From Mesorhizobium sp. (GTDB lineage Bacteria > Pseudomonadota > Alphaproteobacteria > Rhizobiales > Rhizobiaceae), in NCBI RefSeq assembly GCF_023954305.1, contig NZ_JAMLIG010000001.1:1364001-1428000 (forward strand): a stretch of 64,000 nt of DNA, in the 5' to 3' direction. Positions 52,024-60,996 of the stretch are shown one piece after another; position 1 is the first letter of the stretch; each line of letters starts with the position of its first letter. A model generated the notes under the pieces. The model searched no databases and was not told the origin of the DNA. It saw nothing but the letters and a program-made list of their open reading frames with translations. A program made the position numbers and the translations under genes.

Positions 52024-53334
52024 TCAGCTCGCGATGTGCCGCTGCACGACCGGAGCCGGCTGCGGCCTCGCCTCGCCGATTTCGTAGGCCGCGATCACCG
52101 CGTCGGTCGCCTGGCGGGCCTGTTCGTCCGTTCGCGCGAGAATCCGGCAGAGCGGATCGCCGGCCTTCACCTCGGCGCCGACCGGCAGCAGGTGCGTCAG
52201 CCCGACGGCCGGGTCGACCGCGTCCTGCGGGCGCGTGCGGCCACCGCCGAGGGCAACAACCGCCAAGCCGACGTCACGCGTGGCGATGGCCCGGACGAAG
52301 CCCGCCGAGAGAGCCTGCACGGCGCACTCGACCGGAGCCTTCGGCAGATACTTCGCGAATTTCTCGACGAAATCGGCCGGCCCGCCCAGCGCCTTGACCA
52401 TTCGGCCGAAGCGTTCGGCCGCCGCCCCGCTCTCCAGGGCCTGACGGGCGGTCGCCAGGCTGTCCTTGCGGCTGCCCACGAGGCCGGCCGAGACGAGCAT
52501 TTCGGCGGCGAGCGCCAGCGTCACGTCCAGCAACCGGCGGTCGCGGGCGTCGCCGGTGAGGAATTCGACTGCGTTGGCGACCTCGACCGCGTTGCCGGCG
52601 GCCGACGCCAGCGGCTGGTTCATGTCGGTCACCAGCGCAGTGGTCGGCAGGCCGGCGCCGTTGGCGACCTCGACGAGACTCTTGGCCAAGGCTGACGCAT
52701 CTCTCGCGCGGGCCATGAAGGCGCCGTTGCCGGACTTCACGTCGAGCACCAGCGCGCCCAGCCCCGCGGCGAGCTTCTTCGACAGGATCGAGGCGGTGAT
52801 GAGCGGGATGGACTCGACCGTCGCGGTGACGTCGCGGATCGAGTAGAAGCGCCTGTCGGCCGGCGCCAGGTCGCCGGTCTGGCCGATGATGGCGCAGCCC
52901 ACGTCGCGGACGACCTTGCGGAACAGGGCGTTGTCGGGCTGGCTGACATAGCCGGGAATGGAATCCATCTTGTCGAGCGTGCCGCCGGTGTGGCCTAGCC
53001 CCCGGCCCGAAATCATCGGCACATAAGCGCCGCAGGCGGCGACGATCGGCGCCAGCATCAGCGAGACATTGTCGCCGACGCCGCCGGTGGAATGCTTGTC
53101 GACCACGGGACCGGGAAGATCCCAGCGCAGCACCTCGCCGGAATCGCGCATGGCGAGGGTCAGCGCCACCGCCTCGTCGCGGCTCATGCCGTTCAGGAAC
53201 ACCGCCATGCCGAAGGCGGCGACCTGGCCCTCGGTGACCGCGCCGGACACCATGCCCCTGACGAATTCCGCGATCGCGTCCCTCGGCAGAGCCTTGCCGT
53301 CGCGCTTGAGGCGGATGAATTCCTGGGGGAGCAT
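52024..53334 (-). CDS. deoA: Thymidine phosphorylase
   Basis: A 436-residue enzyme that splits thymidine and deoxyuridine to base and deoxyribose-1-phosphate. Motifs are KHSTGGVGDN (phosphate site, about residues 80-90), SGRGLGHTGGTLDK, and LDVKSGNGAFM. The C-terminal domain is of the anticodon-binding-like pyrimidine phosphorylase type. ATG 53334 has GGGGGAG before it; longer readings would translate the repeat element upstream. It is the last gene of the minus-strand nucleoside operon, separated from the ALDH gene by element D. Confidence 0.95.
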   Translation of the reverse strand: MLPQEFIRLKRDGKALPRDAIAEFVRGMVSGAVTEGQVAAFGMAVFLNGMSRDEAVALTLAMRDSGEVLRWDLPGPVVDKHSTGGVGDNVSLMLAPIVAACGAYVPMISGRGLGHTGGTLDKMDSIPGYVSQPDNALFRKVVRDVGCAIIGQTGDLAPADRRFYSIRDVTATVESIPLITASILSKKLAAGLGALVLDVKSGNGAFMARARDASALAKSLVEVANGAGLPTTALVTDMNQPLASAAGNAVEVANAVEFLTGDARDRRLLDVTLALAAEMLVSAGLVGSRKDSLATARQALESGAAAERFGRMVKALGGPADFVEKFAKYLPKAPVECAVQALSAGFVRAIATRDVGLAVVALGGGRTRPQDAVDPAVGLTHLLPVGAEVKAGDPLCRILARTDEQARQATDAVIAAYEIGEARPQPAPVVQRHIAS

Positions 53335-53341
53335 CAGCGGA

Positions 53342-53501
53342 TCCCTCCCCCTTGAGGGGAGGGTGGCCGGCCGAAGGCCGGTCGGGTGGGGTCGCCGGCG
53401 ACAAGCTCGGCGCATTCCGAAACAAAGAGGAGGGCGTGCCGGAGGAGAGGACCCCACCCGGTCGGGCCTTGCCCGACCACCCTCCCCTCAAGGGGGAGGG
53501 A
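53342..53501. repeat. Palindromic intergenic element D
   Basis: The 25-base arms 53342-53366 and 53477-53501 are perfect reverse complements. An inner 11-base pair (53383-53393 and 53450-53460) continues the palindrome around a hairpin-forming centre on each side. The element occupies nearly the whole 187-base gap between the ALDH gene and deoA, which are on the same strand. It may attenuate or protect the operon mRNA at this point. Confidence 0.88.
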
Positions 53502-53521
53502 ACTCGCCGCATGCGTCATCA

Positions 53522-55927
53522 CTACACCCCGAACGGCGTCCAGATCGCCTTGTGCCTCACCGCGCGGAACAGGAACTCCTCGCCCTGTCCCTGAGCCGGG
53601 TCGAACCAGTCGCGCGCGAGACCCTGGTTGGCCCAGACCGCCTTGAGATTGCCGGCCGATTCCTTCTCGACCAGGGCCGAGCCTTCCTTCGAGCCGAAAT
53701 ACCAGTGCGCCGCCACGTCGTCGTGCTTCGCCAGAACGCTCGCCAGCTGGTCGCGGTCGCCGGTGACGATGTTGACCACACCCCCCGGCACGTCCGACGT
53801 GTCGAAGACCTGGTAGAGGTCGAGTGCGGCCAGCGGCTGGCGCGGCGAGGGCGTGACCACCACTCGGTTTCCCATCGAGATCGCCGGCGCGACCAGCGAG
53901 ACGAAGGAGAGCAGCGGCGCCTCGTCCGGACAGGAGATCGCCATCACGTCCCACGGCTCGTTGAGGACGACCGACAGCATGCGCCCCTGCGGCGCGCGCG
54001 CCGCACCGTCATATTTGTCGGCCCAGGCGGCGTAGTACATCACCCGCGCGACGGTCGTCTCGACCTCCCGCGCGGCTTTCGCGGCGCTGGCGCCGGTCGC
54101 CTGCACCAGCCGGCGCGCGAACTCGGCCGCGCGCAACTCCAGGTTCTCGGCGAGGAAATAAAGCACCTGCGCCCGGCCGTGGCCGGTCATGCCCGACCAG
54201 CCGTCGGCCTTGTGCGCGGCTTCCACCGCGTTGCGGATGTCCTTGCGGTTGCCGAGCGGTGCCTCGGTGACGAACTTTCCGGCATGGTCGTGGACCGGGT
54301 AGGAATAGCCCGAATCCGGCCGCGCCTGCTTGCCGCCGATGTAGAGCTTCACCGTGCGGTCGAGCGCCGACGCTCCGTCTGCCCTTTCCTCGTCCGCATC
54401 GAGCGGCGTTGCCGACGGCAACGGCTTGGACACCGCCGTCGCCTTGGCCTTCTTCAGCCAGCCGGGCACGAGATATTCGTGCATGCCTTCCCTGCCGCCT
54501 TCGCGGCCGAAGCCGCTCTCCTTGTAGCCGCCGAAGGGGATCGCCGCGTCGAACAGGTTGGTCGAGTTGATCCACACCACGCCGGCCTTCAGCCGCCGCG
54601 CCGCGTCGAATGCCGTGTCGAGGTTCTGCGACCATACCGAGGCGGCAAGGCCGTAGCGCGAATTGTTGGCGAGCTGGATCGCCTCGCCCGGCGTGCGGAA
54701 GGTCATCGACACCAGCACCGGGCCGAAGATCTCCTCCTGTGCCAGGCGCGAGGCGGGCATCACGTCGGTAAACAGCGTCGGCGGGAAGAAGCATCCCGTG
54801 CTCGGCAGTTTCGGCGCCCAGCTCGGCTGGAACATGGTGCCTCCCTCGGCGAGGCCGGCCTTCACGCGCGCCGATATCTGCTCGATCTGGACGTTCGCCA
54901 CCACGGCGCCGACATCGGTCGACTTGTCGAGCGGATCGCCGACGCGCAGCTTCTCCATGCGGGCGCGGAGCTTCGCATGGAACCGATCGGCGACGCCCTC
55001 CTGGACGATGGCGCGCGAGCCGGCGCAGCAGACCTCGCCCTGGTTGAACCAGATCGCGTCGACGACGCCTTCCACCGCCGCGTCGAGGTCCGCATCGGCA
55101 TAGACGAGGAATGGCGACTTGCCGCCGAGCTCGAGCGACAGCTTCTTGCCCGAGCCGGCCGTCTGGCGGCGAAGGATGCGGCCGACCTCGGTCGAGCCGG
55201 TAAACGCCAGCTTGGCGATGCCGTCATGGCCGGCGATCAGGGCGCCGGTCTCGCCGCCGCCATTGACGATGTTGACGACGCCGGCAGGCAGGCCCGCCTC
55301 CTTGCAAATCTCCGCAAAGGCCAGCGCGGTGAGCGGCGTGTGCTCGGCCGGCTTCAGCACCACCGTGCAGCCGGCGGCGAGCGCCGGCGCAATTTTCCAG
55401 GCGAGCATCAGGAGCGGGAAGTTCCACGGGATGATCTGGCCGCAGACGCCGGCCGGCTCGTAGCCCGCGAAGGTCTCGTCGCGCAGCTCGGCCCAGCCGG
55501 CGTGGTGGTAGAAATGGCGGGCGACCAGCGGGATGTCGATATCGCGCGTCTCGCGGATCGGCTTGCCGTTGTCCAGCGTCTCGAGCACGGCAAGGAAGCG
55601 CGCATGCTTCTGGATCTCGCGCGCGATAGCATAGAGGTGGCGGGCGCGCTGGTTGCCGGAGAGCTTCGACCATGGGGCGAAGGCGGCGGTCGCGGACTTC
55701 ACCGCGGCATCGACCTCCTTCTTCCCGGCGATCGCGACCTCGGCCAGCGTCTCGCCGGTGGCCGGGTTCGGGACGGCGAAGGTGTCGCCGGACGACGCCG
55801 TAAGCTTGCCGCCGATGAAATGGCCGAAGCGGCCCTTGTGGCGCTTCAGCCAGTCGCGGACGATCGTGTCTTCTTCCGGCGCCGGTCCGTAATCCATCGT
55901 CTTCAGGATGTCCTGGATCTGGTTCAT
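53522..55927 (-). CDS. Double-domain aldehyde dehydrogenase (ALDH16-like)
   Basis: An 801-residue protein with two aldehyde dehydrogenase domains in tandem. The first (about residues 30-500) is complete, with the catalytic glutamate in LELGGK (Glu266) and the nucleophile Cys300 in GEVCCAGSR. The second (about 520-801) resembles the N-terminal NAD-binding half of an ALDH but has no catalytic Cys motif. This layout is that of bacterial ALDH16. The neighbouring deoC makes acetaldehyde, so oxidation of acetaldehyde to acetate is the likely role. ATG 55927 lies seven bases after deoC. Confidence 0.88.
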   Translation of the reverse strand: MNQIQDILKTMDYGPAPEEDTIVRDWLKRHKGRFGHFIGGKLTASSGDTFAVPNPATGETLAEVAIAGKKEVDAAVKSATAAFAPWSKLSGNQRARHLYAIAREIQKHARFLAVLETLDNGKPIRETRDIDIPLVARHFYHHAGWAELRDETFAGYEPAGVCGQIIPWNFPLLMLAWKIAPALAAGCTVVLKPAEHTPLTALAFAEICKEAGLPAGVVNIVNGGGETGALIAGHDGIAKLAFTGSTEVGRILRRQTAGSGKKLSLELGGKSPFLVYADADLDAAVEGVVDAIWFNQGEVCCAGSRAIVQEGVADRFHAKLRARMEKLRVGDPLDKSTDVGAVVANVQIEQISARVKAGLAEGGTMFQPSWAPKLPSTGCFFPPTLFTDVMPASRLAQEEIFGPVLVSMTFRTPGEAIQLANNSRYGLAASVWSQNLDTAFDAARRLKAGVVWINSTNLFDAAIPFGGYKESGFGREGGREGMHEYLVPGWLKKAKATAVSKPLPSATPLDADEERADGASALDRTVKLYIGGKQARPDSGYSYPVHDHAGKFVTEAPLGNRKDIRNAVEAAHKADGWSGMTGHGRAQVLYFLAENLELRAAEFARRLVQATGASAAKAAREVETTVARVMYYAAWADKYDGAARAPQGRMLSVVLNEPWDVMAISCPDEAPLLSFVSLVAPAISMGNRVVVTPSPRQPLAALDLYQVFDTSDVPGGVVNIVTGDRDQLASVLAKHDDVAAHWYFGSKEGSALVEKESAGNLKAVWANQGLARDWFDPAQGQGEEFLFRAVRHKAIWTPFGV

Positions 55928-55934
55928 GGCCGCC

Positions 55935-56948
55935 TCACGCCAACCCGTGCCGGTCGGTGGACGAATAGCGTCCGGTGACATAGTGCTCAAGCTGGCGCTC
56001 GATGTCGCTCAGGAGACCCGAGGCGCCGATGCGGAACAGGTCGGGCTGCAGCCACGGGTCGCCGAGTTCCTCCTTCATCAGGATCAGCCATGCGAGCGCG
56101 TCCTTGGCGGCGCGGATGCCGCCGGCCGGCTTGAAGCCGACATGGACGCCACCAGTGTACTCCAGGTAGTCGCGGATGGCCCGCACCATGACGAGGCTCA
56201 CCGGCAGCGTGGCGTTGACGGCCTCGGTGCCGGTCGAGGTCTTGATGAAATCCGAACCCGCCTGCATCGCCACCATCGAGGCCTTGTAGACGTTGGTCAG
56301 CGTCTTCAGCTCGCCTGTCGCCAGGATCGCCTTGAGATGCGCCGCGCCACAGGCCTCGCGCATCTGCCTGACCTCATCGTAGAGCGCATTCCAGTCGGCA
56401 TTGAGCACATGCGCGCGAGTGATGACGATGTCGATCTCCTCCGCACCCTCGCCGACGGCGTAGCGGATCTCGTCCAGCCGCTGTTTCAGCGGCGTAAGAC
56501 CGGTCGGAAAGCCGGTGGCGACGGAGGCCACGGGAATACCCGACCCTTCCAGCGCCTTGACGGCCGTCGGCACCATCGTCGGGTAGACACATACCGCGCC
56601 CGTGGTCAGGCGACGGCCTGTCAGGCCCAATGCCTCGACCAGATCGTCCCGCAGCGGGTGTCGCGCCTTGGCGCAGAGCCGCTTGACGCGGCCGGGCGTG
56701 TCGTCGCCGGCGAGCGTCGTCAGGTCGATGACCTCGATTGCACGCACCAGCCACGCCGCCTGCCAGGCTTTCTTTACCGTGCGGCGCGTCGTCAGCGTCG
56801 CGGCGCGGCGCTCGGCGGCCGACAGATTGACGTCCATCGTCTCGAACCATTCCGCCTTCAGCGGCGTGCCGTCGTTGCGCGGACGCGTGTTGGATAGATG
56901 GACGGGCGCCGCGCCCGACGCCACCGCATGTTCCGTCTTGGCGTTCAT
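55935..56948 (-). CDS. deoC: Deoxyribose-phosphate aldolase
   Basis: A 337-residue class I aldolase cleaving 2-deoxyribose-5-phosphate to glyceraldehyde-3-phosphate and acetaldehyde. Schiff-base and supporting lysines are visible in FIKTSTGTEA and GFKPAGGIR; the proton-relay Asp lies near IDLTTLAGDDTP. The N-terminal extension of about 60 residues places it with the longer rhizobial/eukaryotic-like DeoC type. ATG 56948 overlaps the punA stop by one base. It is followed by the ALDH gene seven bases later. Confidence 0.94.
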   Translation of the reverse strand: MNAKTEHAVASGAAPVHLSNTRPRNDGTPLKAEWFETMDVNLSAAERRAATLTTRRTVKKAWQAAWLVRAIEVIDLTTLAGDDTPGRVKRLCAKARHPLRDDLVEALGLTGRRLTTGAVCVYPTMVPTAVKALEGSGIPVASVATGFPTGLTPLKQRLDEIRYAVGEGAEEIDIVITRAHVLNADWNALYDEVRQMREACGAAHLKAILATGELKTLTNVYKASMVAMQAGSDFIKTSTGTEAVNATLPVSLVMVRAIRDYLEYTGGVHVGFKPAGGIRAAKDALAWLILMKEELGDPWLQPDLFRIGASGLLSDIERQLEHYVTGRYSSTDRHGLA

Positions 56949-57742
56949 CAGAAACCTCCGATCGCCTCGCGCAGGATCGCCGCCAACCGTGCTCCTCCGA
57001 GCGGCGCCATGTCCTTGGTTTCCTGGTGCGAGAGTTCGCCTCCGGTCATGCCGGCGGCGAAATTGGTGATGACCGAGCAGGCCGCCACGCGCAGGCCGAG
57101 GAAGCGCGCGAGGATGACCTCCGGCACGGTCGACATGCCCACCGCATTGGCGCCGACGATACGGGCCATGCGGATTTCGGCCGGCGTCTCGAAGGACGGG
57201 CCGGAGAACCACATGTAGACCCCCTTGTGCAGCGGCGTGCCGGTCTTTGCCGCCGCGGCTTCGAGCGCCGCGCGCATGTCGGCATCGTAGGCCTGAGTCA
57301 AACCGACGAAGCGGCGGTCGGTGGGCTCGCCGAACAGCGGATTGGAGCCGGAGAAGTTGATGTGGTCGGTGATCAGCATCACGGAGCCCGGCCCCATGTC
57401 GGGTTCCAGCGAGCCGGCGGCGTTGGTCAGCATCAGCGTCTCGACGCCGATGCCCTGCAGCACCTCCAGCGCCGGGCGCATGGCGCCGGCATTGCCGTGC
57501 TCGTAGTAATGCGCGCGGCCGGCCATCATGATGACGGGCGTGCCGTTGAAGTCGCCGGCGACGAGTTCGCCCGCGTGACCGGTCACGCCGCTCTTCGGAA
57601 AGCCGGGCAGGTCGCCATAGGAGATGCGAACGGCATTCGCCACTTCGTCGACCAGGCCGCCGAGGCCGGAACCGAGCACGAGGCCCACCTTCGGCGTGCG
57701 GCCGGCAAGGCGCTCGACCAGGATGTCGACGGCAGTCGTCAT
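56948..57742 (-). CDS. punA: Purine-nucleoside phosphorylase
   Basis: A 264-residue trimeric-type enzyme that splits inosine, guanosine and deoxy forms to base and (deoxy)ribose-1-phosphate. Visible features are VGLVLGSGLGG (phosphate loop), GRAHYYEHG, LTNAAGSLEPDM and GPSFETPAEIRM with GMSTVPEVI, all typical of PunA/Pnp. ATG 57742 overlaps the cdd stop (ATGA). Its products feed DeoB and DeoC. Confidence 0.95.
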   Translation of the reverse strand: MTTAVDILVERLAGRTPKVGLVLGSGLGGLVDEVANAVRISYGDLPGFPKSGVTGHAGELVAGDFNGTPVIMMAGRAHYYEHGNAGAMRPALEVLQGIGVETLMLTNAAGSLEPDMGPGSVMLITDHINFSGSNPLFGEPTDRRFVGLTQAYDADMRAALEAAAAKTGTPLHKGVYMWFSGPSFETPAEIRMARIVGANAVGMSTVPEVILARFLGLRVAACSVITNFAAGMTGGELSHQETKDMAPLGGARLAAILREAIGGF

Positions 57743-58140
57743 GTCAGGACCTCACCGGAGAAGCCATGGGGTAGCATAGCGCCTATCGTCACTGTTTCCA
57801 CCACGCCGTTCCTGTCGCACAGATGAAGGCGCGCTTCTGGCTGAGCGAACTCGGCCAGACGCTGGCGGCAGCCGCCGCAGGGCGTGATCCGATCCATGTG
57901 TTCGGCGAGCACGACGATATCCGTAATCTCCCCGCCGCCGCCCATGACGTAATGGGCGAGCGCCGTCGTTTCCGCACACCAACCCTCGGGATAGGAGGCG
58001 TTTTCGACATTGGCGCCGGCATAGATGCGGCCGTCCGCCGTGCGCAACGCCGCCCCCACCGGAAAGCGCGAATAGGGCGCGTGGGCCCGCGCCATCGCGG
58101 CGCGCGCGGCGAGGAAGAGGTCATGCGTGACATCAGGCAC
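57739..58140 (-). CDS. cdd: Cytidine deaminase
   Basis: A 133-residue tetrameric-type zinc enzyme converting cytidine and deoxycytidine to uridine forms. The zinc site is GWCAETTA (Cys-Ala-Glu) with PCGGCRQ later in the chain. ENASYPEG is the nucleoside-binding segment. The start is GTG 58140 (VPDVTHDLF); upstream codons lie in a repeat. The binding site before it is poor, perhaps changed by the adjacent element E. Its stop overlaps the punA start. Confidence 0.93.
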   Translation of the reverse strand: MPDVTHDLFLAARAAMARAHAPYSRFPVGAALRTADGRIYAGANVENASYPEGWCAETTALAHYVMGGGGEITDIVVLAEHMDRITPCGGCRQRLAEFAQPEARLHLCDRNGVVETVTIGAMLPHGFSGEVLT

Positions 58141-58149
58141 GGCTGGGCG

Positions 58150-58288
58150 ACCCCCACTCCGCCGCGCTTCGCGCGGCACCTCTCCCCCGATCGACGGGGG
58201 AGAGGAAGCGCCAACCGTCAAAGCCGCATTTCCTCTCCCCCGGGCAGGGGGAGAGGTGGCCCGGCGAAGCCGGGACGGAGTGGGGGTG
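58150..58288. repeat. Palindromic intergenic element E
   Basis: ACCCCCACTCCG (58150-58161) is complementary to 58276-58287. Inside are GC hairpins (58161-58176 and 58262-58275) and C-rich hairpins of the type CCTCTCCCCC paired with GGGGGAGAGG. The layout equals elements A, B and D. It occupies the 198-base gap between an ABC permease gene and cdd on the same strand, touching the cdd start. Confidence 0.85.
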
Positions 58289-58338
58289 CTTTGCGTCGGA
58301 ACGCGGAGCACCCCCCAAAGGAGAAGCAATCGTCGCCA

Positions 58339-59307
58339 TCACCGCTCCTTCACATAGGCGACGCCGCCCGCCTTGGGCGGCGTGGCCTTGCCGATGAAGC
58401 CGGCGAGAAGGATGACGGTCAGGATGTAGGGCAGCGCCTGCATGAGCTGGACCGGCACCTGGCCGATGAGCGGAAAAGCGGTGCCCTGGAAACGGATGCC
58501 GAACGCCTCGAGGAAGCCGAACAGCAGGCAGGCGAACATCGCCGGCACCGGCTTCCATTTGGCGAAGATCAGGGCGGCGAGCGCGATGAAGCCGCGGCCG
58601 GCGGTCATGTCCTTGACGAAGCCGGGGCTCTGGGCGAGCGACAGATAAGCCCCCGCCAGTCCCGTGAGCACGCCGCAGACGATGACGGCGCGATAGCGCA
58701 GCCAGGTCACCGACACGCCGGCCGTATCGACAGCCGCCGGGTTCTCGCCCACGGCCCTCAGCCGCAACCCGAAGCGGGTGCGGAACAGTACCCACCAGGT
58801 GAGCGGCACCATCAGGAAGGCGATGTAGACGAGGACGGAATGACCGGAGATGAGCTCGTAGTAAATCGGCCCGATGATCGGTACGCCGCGGAGCTCGGTG
58901 GCGAAAGGCAGCGTGATCGGGTCGAACCGCGCGTCGCCAGTGAGCTGCGGCGTGCGGCCGCCTTCCTTGAACCAGGCCTGGCCGAGCAGGATCGTGGCGC
59001 CCGCGACGACGAAGTTGATCGCCACGCCGGAAACGATCTGGTTGCCGCGGTTGGTGATCGAGGCGAAACCGTGCACGAGGGCGAAGAAGACGGCGGCGAG
59101 GATCGCGGCGCCGACCCCGAGCCAGGCCGAACCGGTGACGGCTGCGGCGGCCGCGCCGGCGAAGGCGCCGGCAAGCATCTTGCCCTCGAGCCCGATGTCG
59201 AAGACGCCCGAACGCTCCGAATAGAGGCCGGCGAGACAGGCGAGCAGCAGTGCGACCGAGAGGCGGATGGTCAGGTCGAGCACCGAAATCAGGACGTCGA
59301 TGAACAT
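58339..59307 (-). CDS. Nucleoside ABC transporter permease (BmpA-associated, YufQ type)
   Basis: A 322-residue membrane protein with about eight to ten helices of the BPD_transp_2 (ribose/nucleoside) family. It begins DVLISVLDLTIRLSVALLLACLAGLYSERSG (in part) and has the GLEGKMLAGAFAGA segment and FAWKPVP-like cytoplasmic loop (ALIFAKWKPVPA) typical of the second permease of such pairs. ATG 59307 follows the first permease gene by one base. It is separated from cdd by element E. Confidence 0.9.
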   Translation of the reverse strand: MFIDVLISVLDLTIRLSVALLLACLAGLYSERSGVFDIGLEGKMLAGAFAGAAAAAVTGSAWLGVGAAILAAVFFALVHGFASITNRGNQIVSGVAINFVVAGATILLGQAWFKEGGRTPQLTGDARFDPITLPFATELRGVPIIGPIYYELISGHSVLVYIAFLMVPLTWWVLFRTRFGLRLRAVGENPAAVDTAGVSVTWLRYRAVIVCGVLTGLAGAYLSLAQSPGFVKDMTAGRGFIALAALIFAKWKPVPAMFACLLFGFLEAFGIRFQGTAFPLIGQVPVQLMQALPYILTVILLAGFIGKATPPKAGGVAYVKER

Positions 59308-59308
59308 C

Positions 59309-60448
59309 TCAGGCGTCTCCCGCCGGCTTCGGTTTCAGGCCCATGCTCGATGGTTTCAGCGAGGCGAGAACCGCCTGCACGGCGGGCCGGAACATATGCT
59401 CCAGCGCGCCGGCGAAGAAGATCACCAGACCCATGATGACGACGATCATCTCGCGGGTGATGTTGGGCATCTCGAAGGCGATCTCCGCGCCGCCCTGATA
59501 GAGCATGCCGAAGAGGATCGCAGCGAGGATAATGCCGACGGGGTGGGAGCGGCCCATCAGCGCGACCGCGATGCCGACGAAGCCCGCGCCACCGACGAAA
59601 CCGAGCTGCATGCGATCCTGCGCTCCCATGATCGGATTGAGCGCCATCAGGCCGGCCAGGCCCGCCGAGATCAGCATGGTGACGATGATGATGCGCTTTT
59701 CGCCGATGCCGGCGTAGCGCGCGGCCTTGGGGCTGTGGCCCATGGTGCGGATTTCGTATCCCAGCCTCGAGCGCCAGATCAGCAGCCAGACGCCAAAGGC
59801 GGCGAGGAGCGCCAGAAAGAAGGTGATGTTGAGCGGCGTGCGGCGCGCTGCGATGCCCAGCATGTTGAGGAGCGGTTCGAGGCTCGGGATGGCGGCGCCT
59901 TCGAGGAACGTGCGGGTTTCCGGCGCCTGCTGTCCGGGAGCCTTGAAAACGTTGACCAGCAGATAGACCATCAGGCTGGCGGCGATGAAGTTGAACATGA
60001 TCGTCGTGATGACGATGTGGCTGCCGCGATAGGCCTGCAGCCAGGCTGGGATCAGCGCCCATGCTGCGCCGAAGATCGCCGCGGCGACGACCGCGATCGG
60101 GAAGGTGATCCACCAGGGAAGAATGGTATCGAAGGCAAGACAGACTATGGCGACGCCGACGCCCGCCACCGACGCCTGTCCCTCGCCGCCGATGTTGAAC
60201 AGGCCGGCATGGAAGGCCACCGCGACGGCAAGGCCGGTGAAGATGAAATTCGTCGCGTAGTAGAGCGTGTAGCCGATGCCGCGGCCCGAGCCGAACGCAC
60301 CCTTGATCATCAGTTGCACCGCCTCAAACGGGCTTTCGCCCACCAGAAGGACGACGAGACCGGCGACGAAGAAGGCGACGGTCAGGTTGATGAGCGGAAT
60401 CAGACCGTAGTCGGCCCAGGCCGGCATCTTGGCGTAGGGCGTGCTCAT
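59309..60448 (-). CDS. Nucleoside ABC transporter permease (BmpA-associated, YufP type)
   Basis: A 379-residue membrane permease of the same family, with the longer N-terminus characteristic of the first partner. The FHAGLFNIGGEGQ segment and SHIVITTIMFNFIA are strong family marks. About ten helices are visible. ATG 60448 overlaps the stop of the isochorismatase-like gene (ATGA). Longer readings upstream are in the wrong gene. Confidence 0.92.
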   Translation of the reverse strand: MSTPYAKMPAWADYGLIPLINLTVAFFVAGLVVLLVGESPFEAVQLMIKGAFGSGRGIGYTLYYATNFIFTGLAVAVAFHAGLFNIGGEGQASVAGVGVAIVCLAFDTILPWWITFPIAVVAAAIFGAAWALIPAWLQAYRGSHIVITTIMFNFIAASLMVYLLVNVFKAPGQQAPETRTFLEGAAIPSLEPLLNMLGIAARRTPLNITFFLALLAAFGVWLLIWRSRLGYEIRTMGHSPKAARYAGIGEKRIIIVTMLISAGLAGLMALNPIMGAQDRMQLGFVGGAGFVGIAVALMGRSHPVGIILAAILFGMLYQGGAEIAFEMPNITREMIVVIMGLVIFFAGALEHMFRPAVQAVLASLKPSSMGLKPKPAGDA

Positions 60449-60996
60449 GGCAGGGCCTCGATCAGGGTACGCGTGTCGGAAATCTGCGCATACTCGTTCT
60501 CGAGTATCGCGAGCGTGAGCGCGTGGACGTCCTCCGCCGACCAGTGACGGCCCCGCCTGTCGATGCGGTCGACGCTGGCGACGGCGTCTTCGGGGATGAC
60601 CACTTCGAAACCCAGATTGCCGGCCATGCGCGCGGTCGCTTCCACCGAGTTCTCCAGCAGCACGCCGGTCATCACCAACTGGCGCACCTGCAACTCGTCC
60701 AGAACATCCATCAGGTCGGTGCCGATGAAGGCGCTGTTGGTCCGCTTGTCGACGACCGGTTCGCCGGGAAGCGGCGCCACTTCGGCCTTGAATTCGTTGC
60801 CCGGAGTGCCGGGCCGGTAAGGCGAGGCCAGGTCCGTCGAATCGTGCCGGATATGCACGACCGGCAGCCGCCGGGCGCGCCAGGCGTCGAGCAGCGTCGA
60901 GATGTTGCCTTCCATCCCCGGCTGGCCGCGGCGACCCCAGACCGGATCGTCGATCGCGTTCTGGACGTCGATCACGAGCAGCGCGGGCGTCGTCAT
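60445..60996 (-). CDS. Isochorismatase-fold hydrolase with Ser at the catalytic Cys position
   Basis: A 183-residue protein of the isochorismatase/nicotinamidase-like fold. Catalytic Asp10 (LVIDVQN) and Lys84 (VVDKRTNSAF) are present. The motif that normally carries the nucleophile reads TGVLLENSVEATARMA, with Ser117 where Cys is expected. The protein may be inactive, use Ser, or bind a ligand. It is coupled on both sides to transporter genes (4-base overlaps with the ATPase and the first permease), so it belongs to the nucleoside operon. Confidence 0.88.
   Translation of the reverse strand: MTTPALLVIDVQNAIDDPVWGRRGQPGMEGNISTLLDAWRARRLPVVHIRHDSTDLASPYRPGTPGNEFKAEVAPLPGEPVVDKRTNSAFIGTDLMDVLDELQVRQLVMTGVLLENSVEATARMAGNLGFEVVIPEDAVASVDRIDRRGRHWSAEDVHALTLAILENEYAQISDTRTLIEALP

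Noticed and set aside
53069..55978. A 969-codon plus-strand reading frame opposite the ALDH gene
   Set aside because: It is antisense to a well-recognised enzyme. GC-rich third positions leave the complementary frame open, and the translation (Arg, His, Val and Asp rich) resembles no family.
57823..59436. A 537-codon plus-strand frame over cdd and a permease gene
   Set aside because: It crosses a repeat element and two real minus-strand genes, with biased composition (Arg, Glu, Asp) typical of a shadow.
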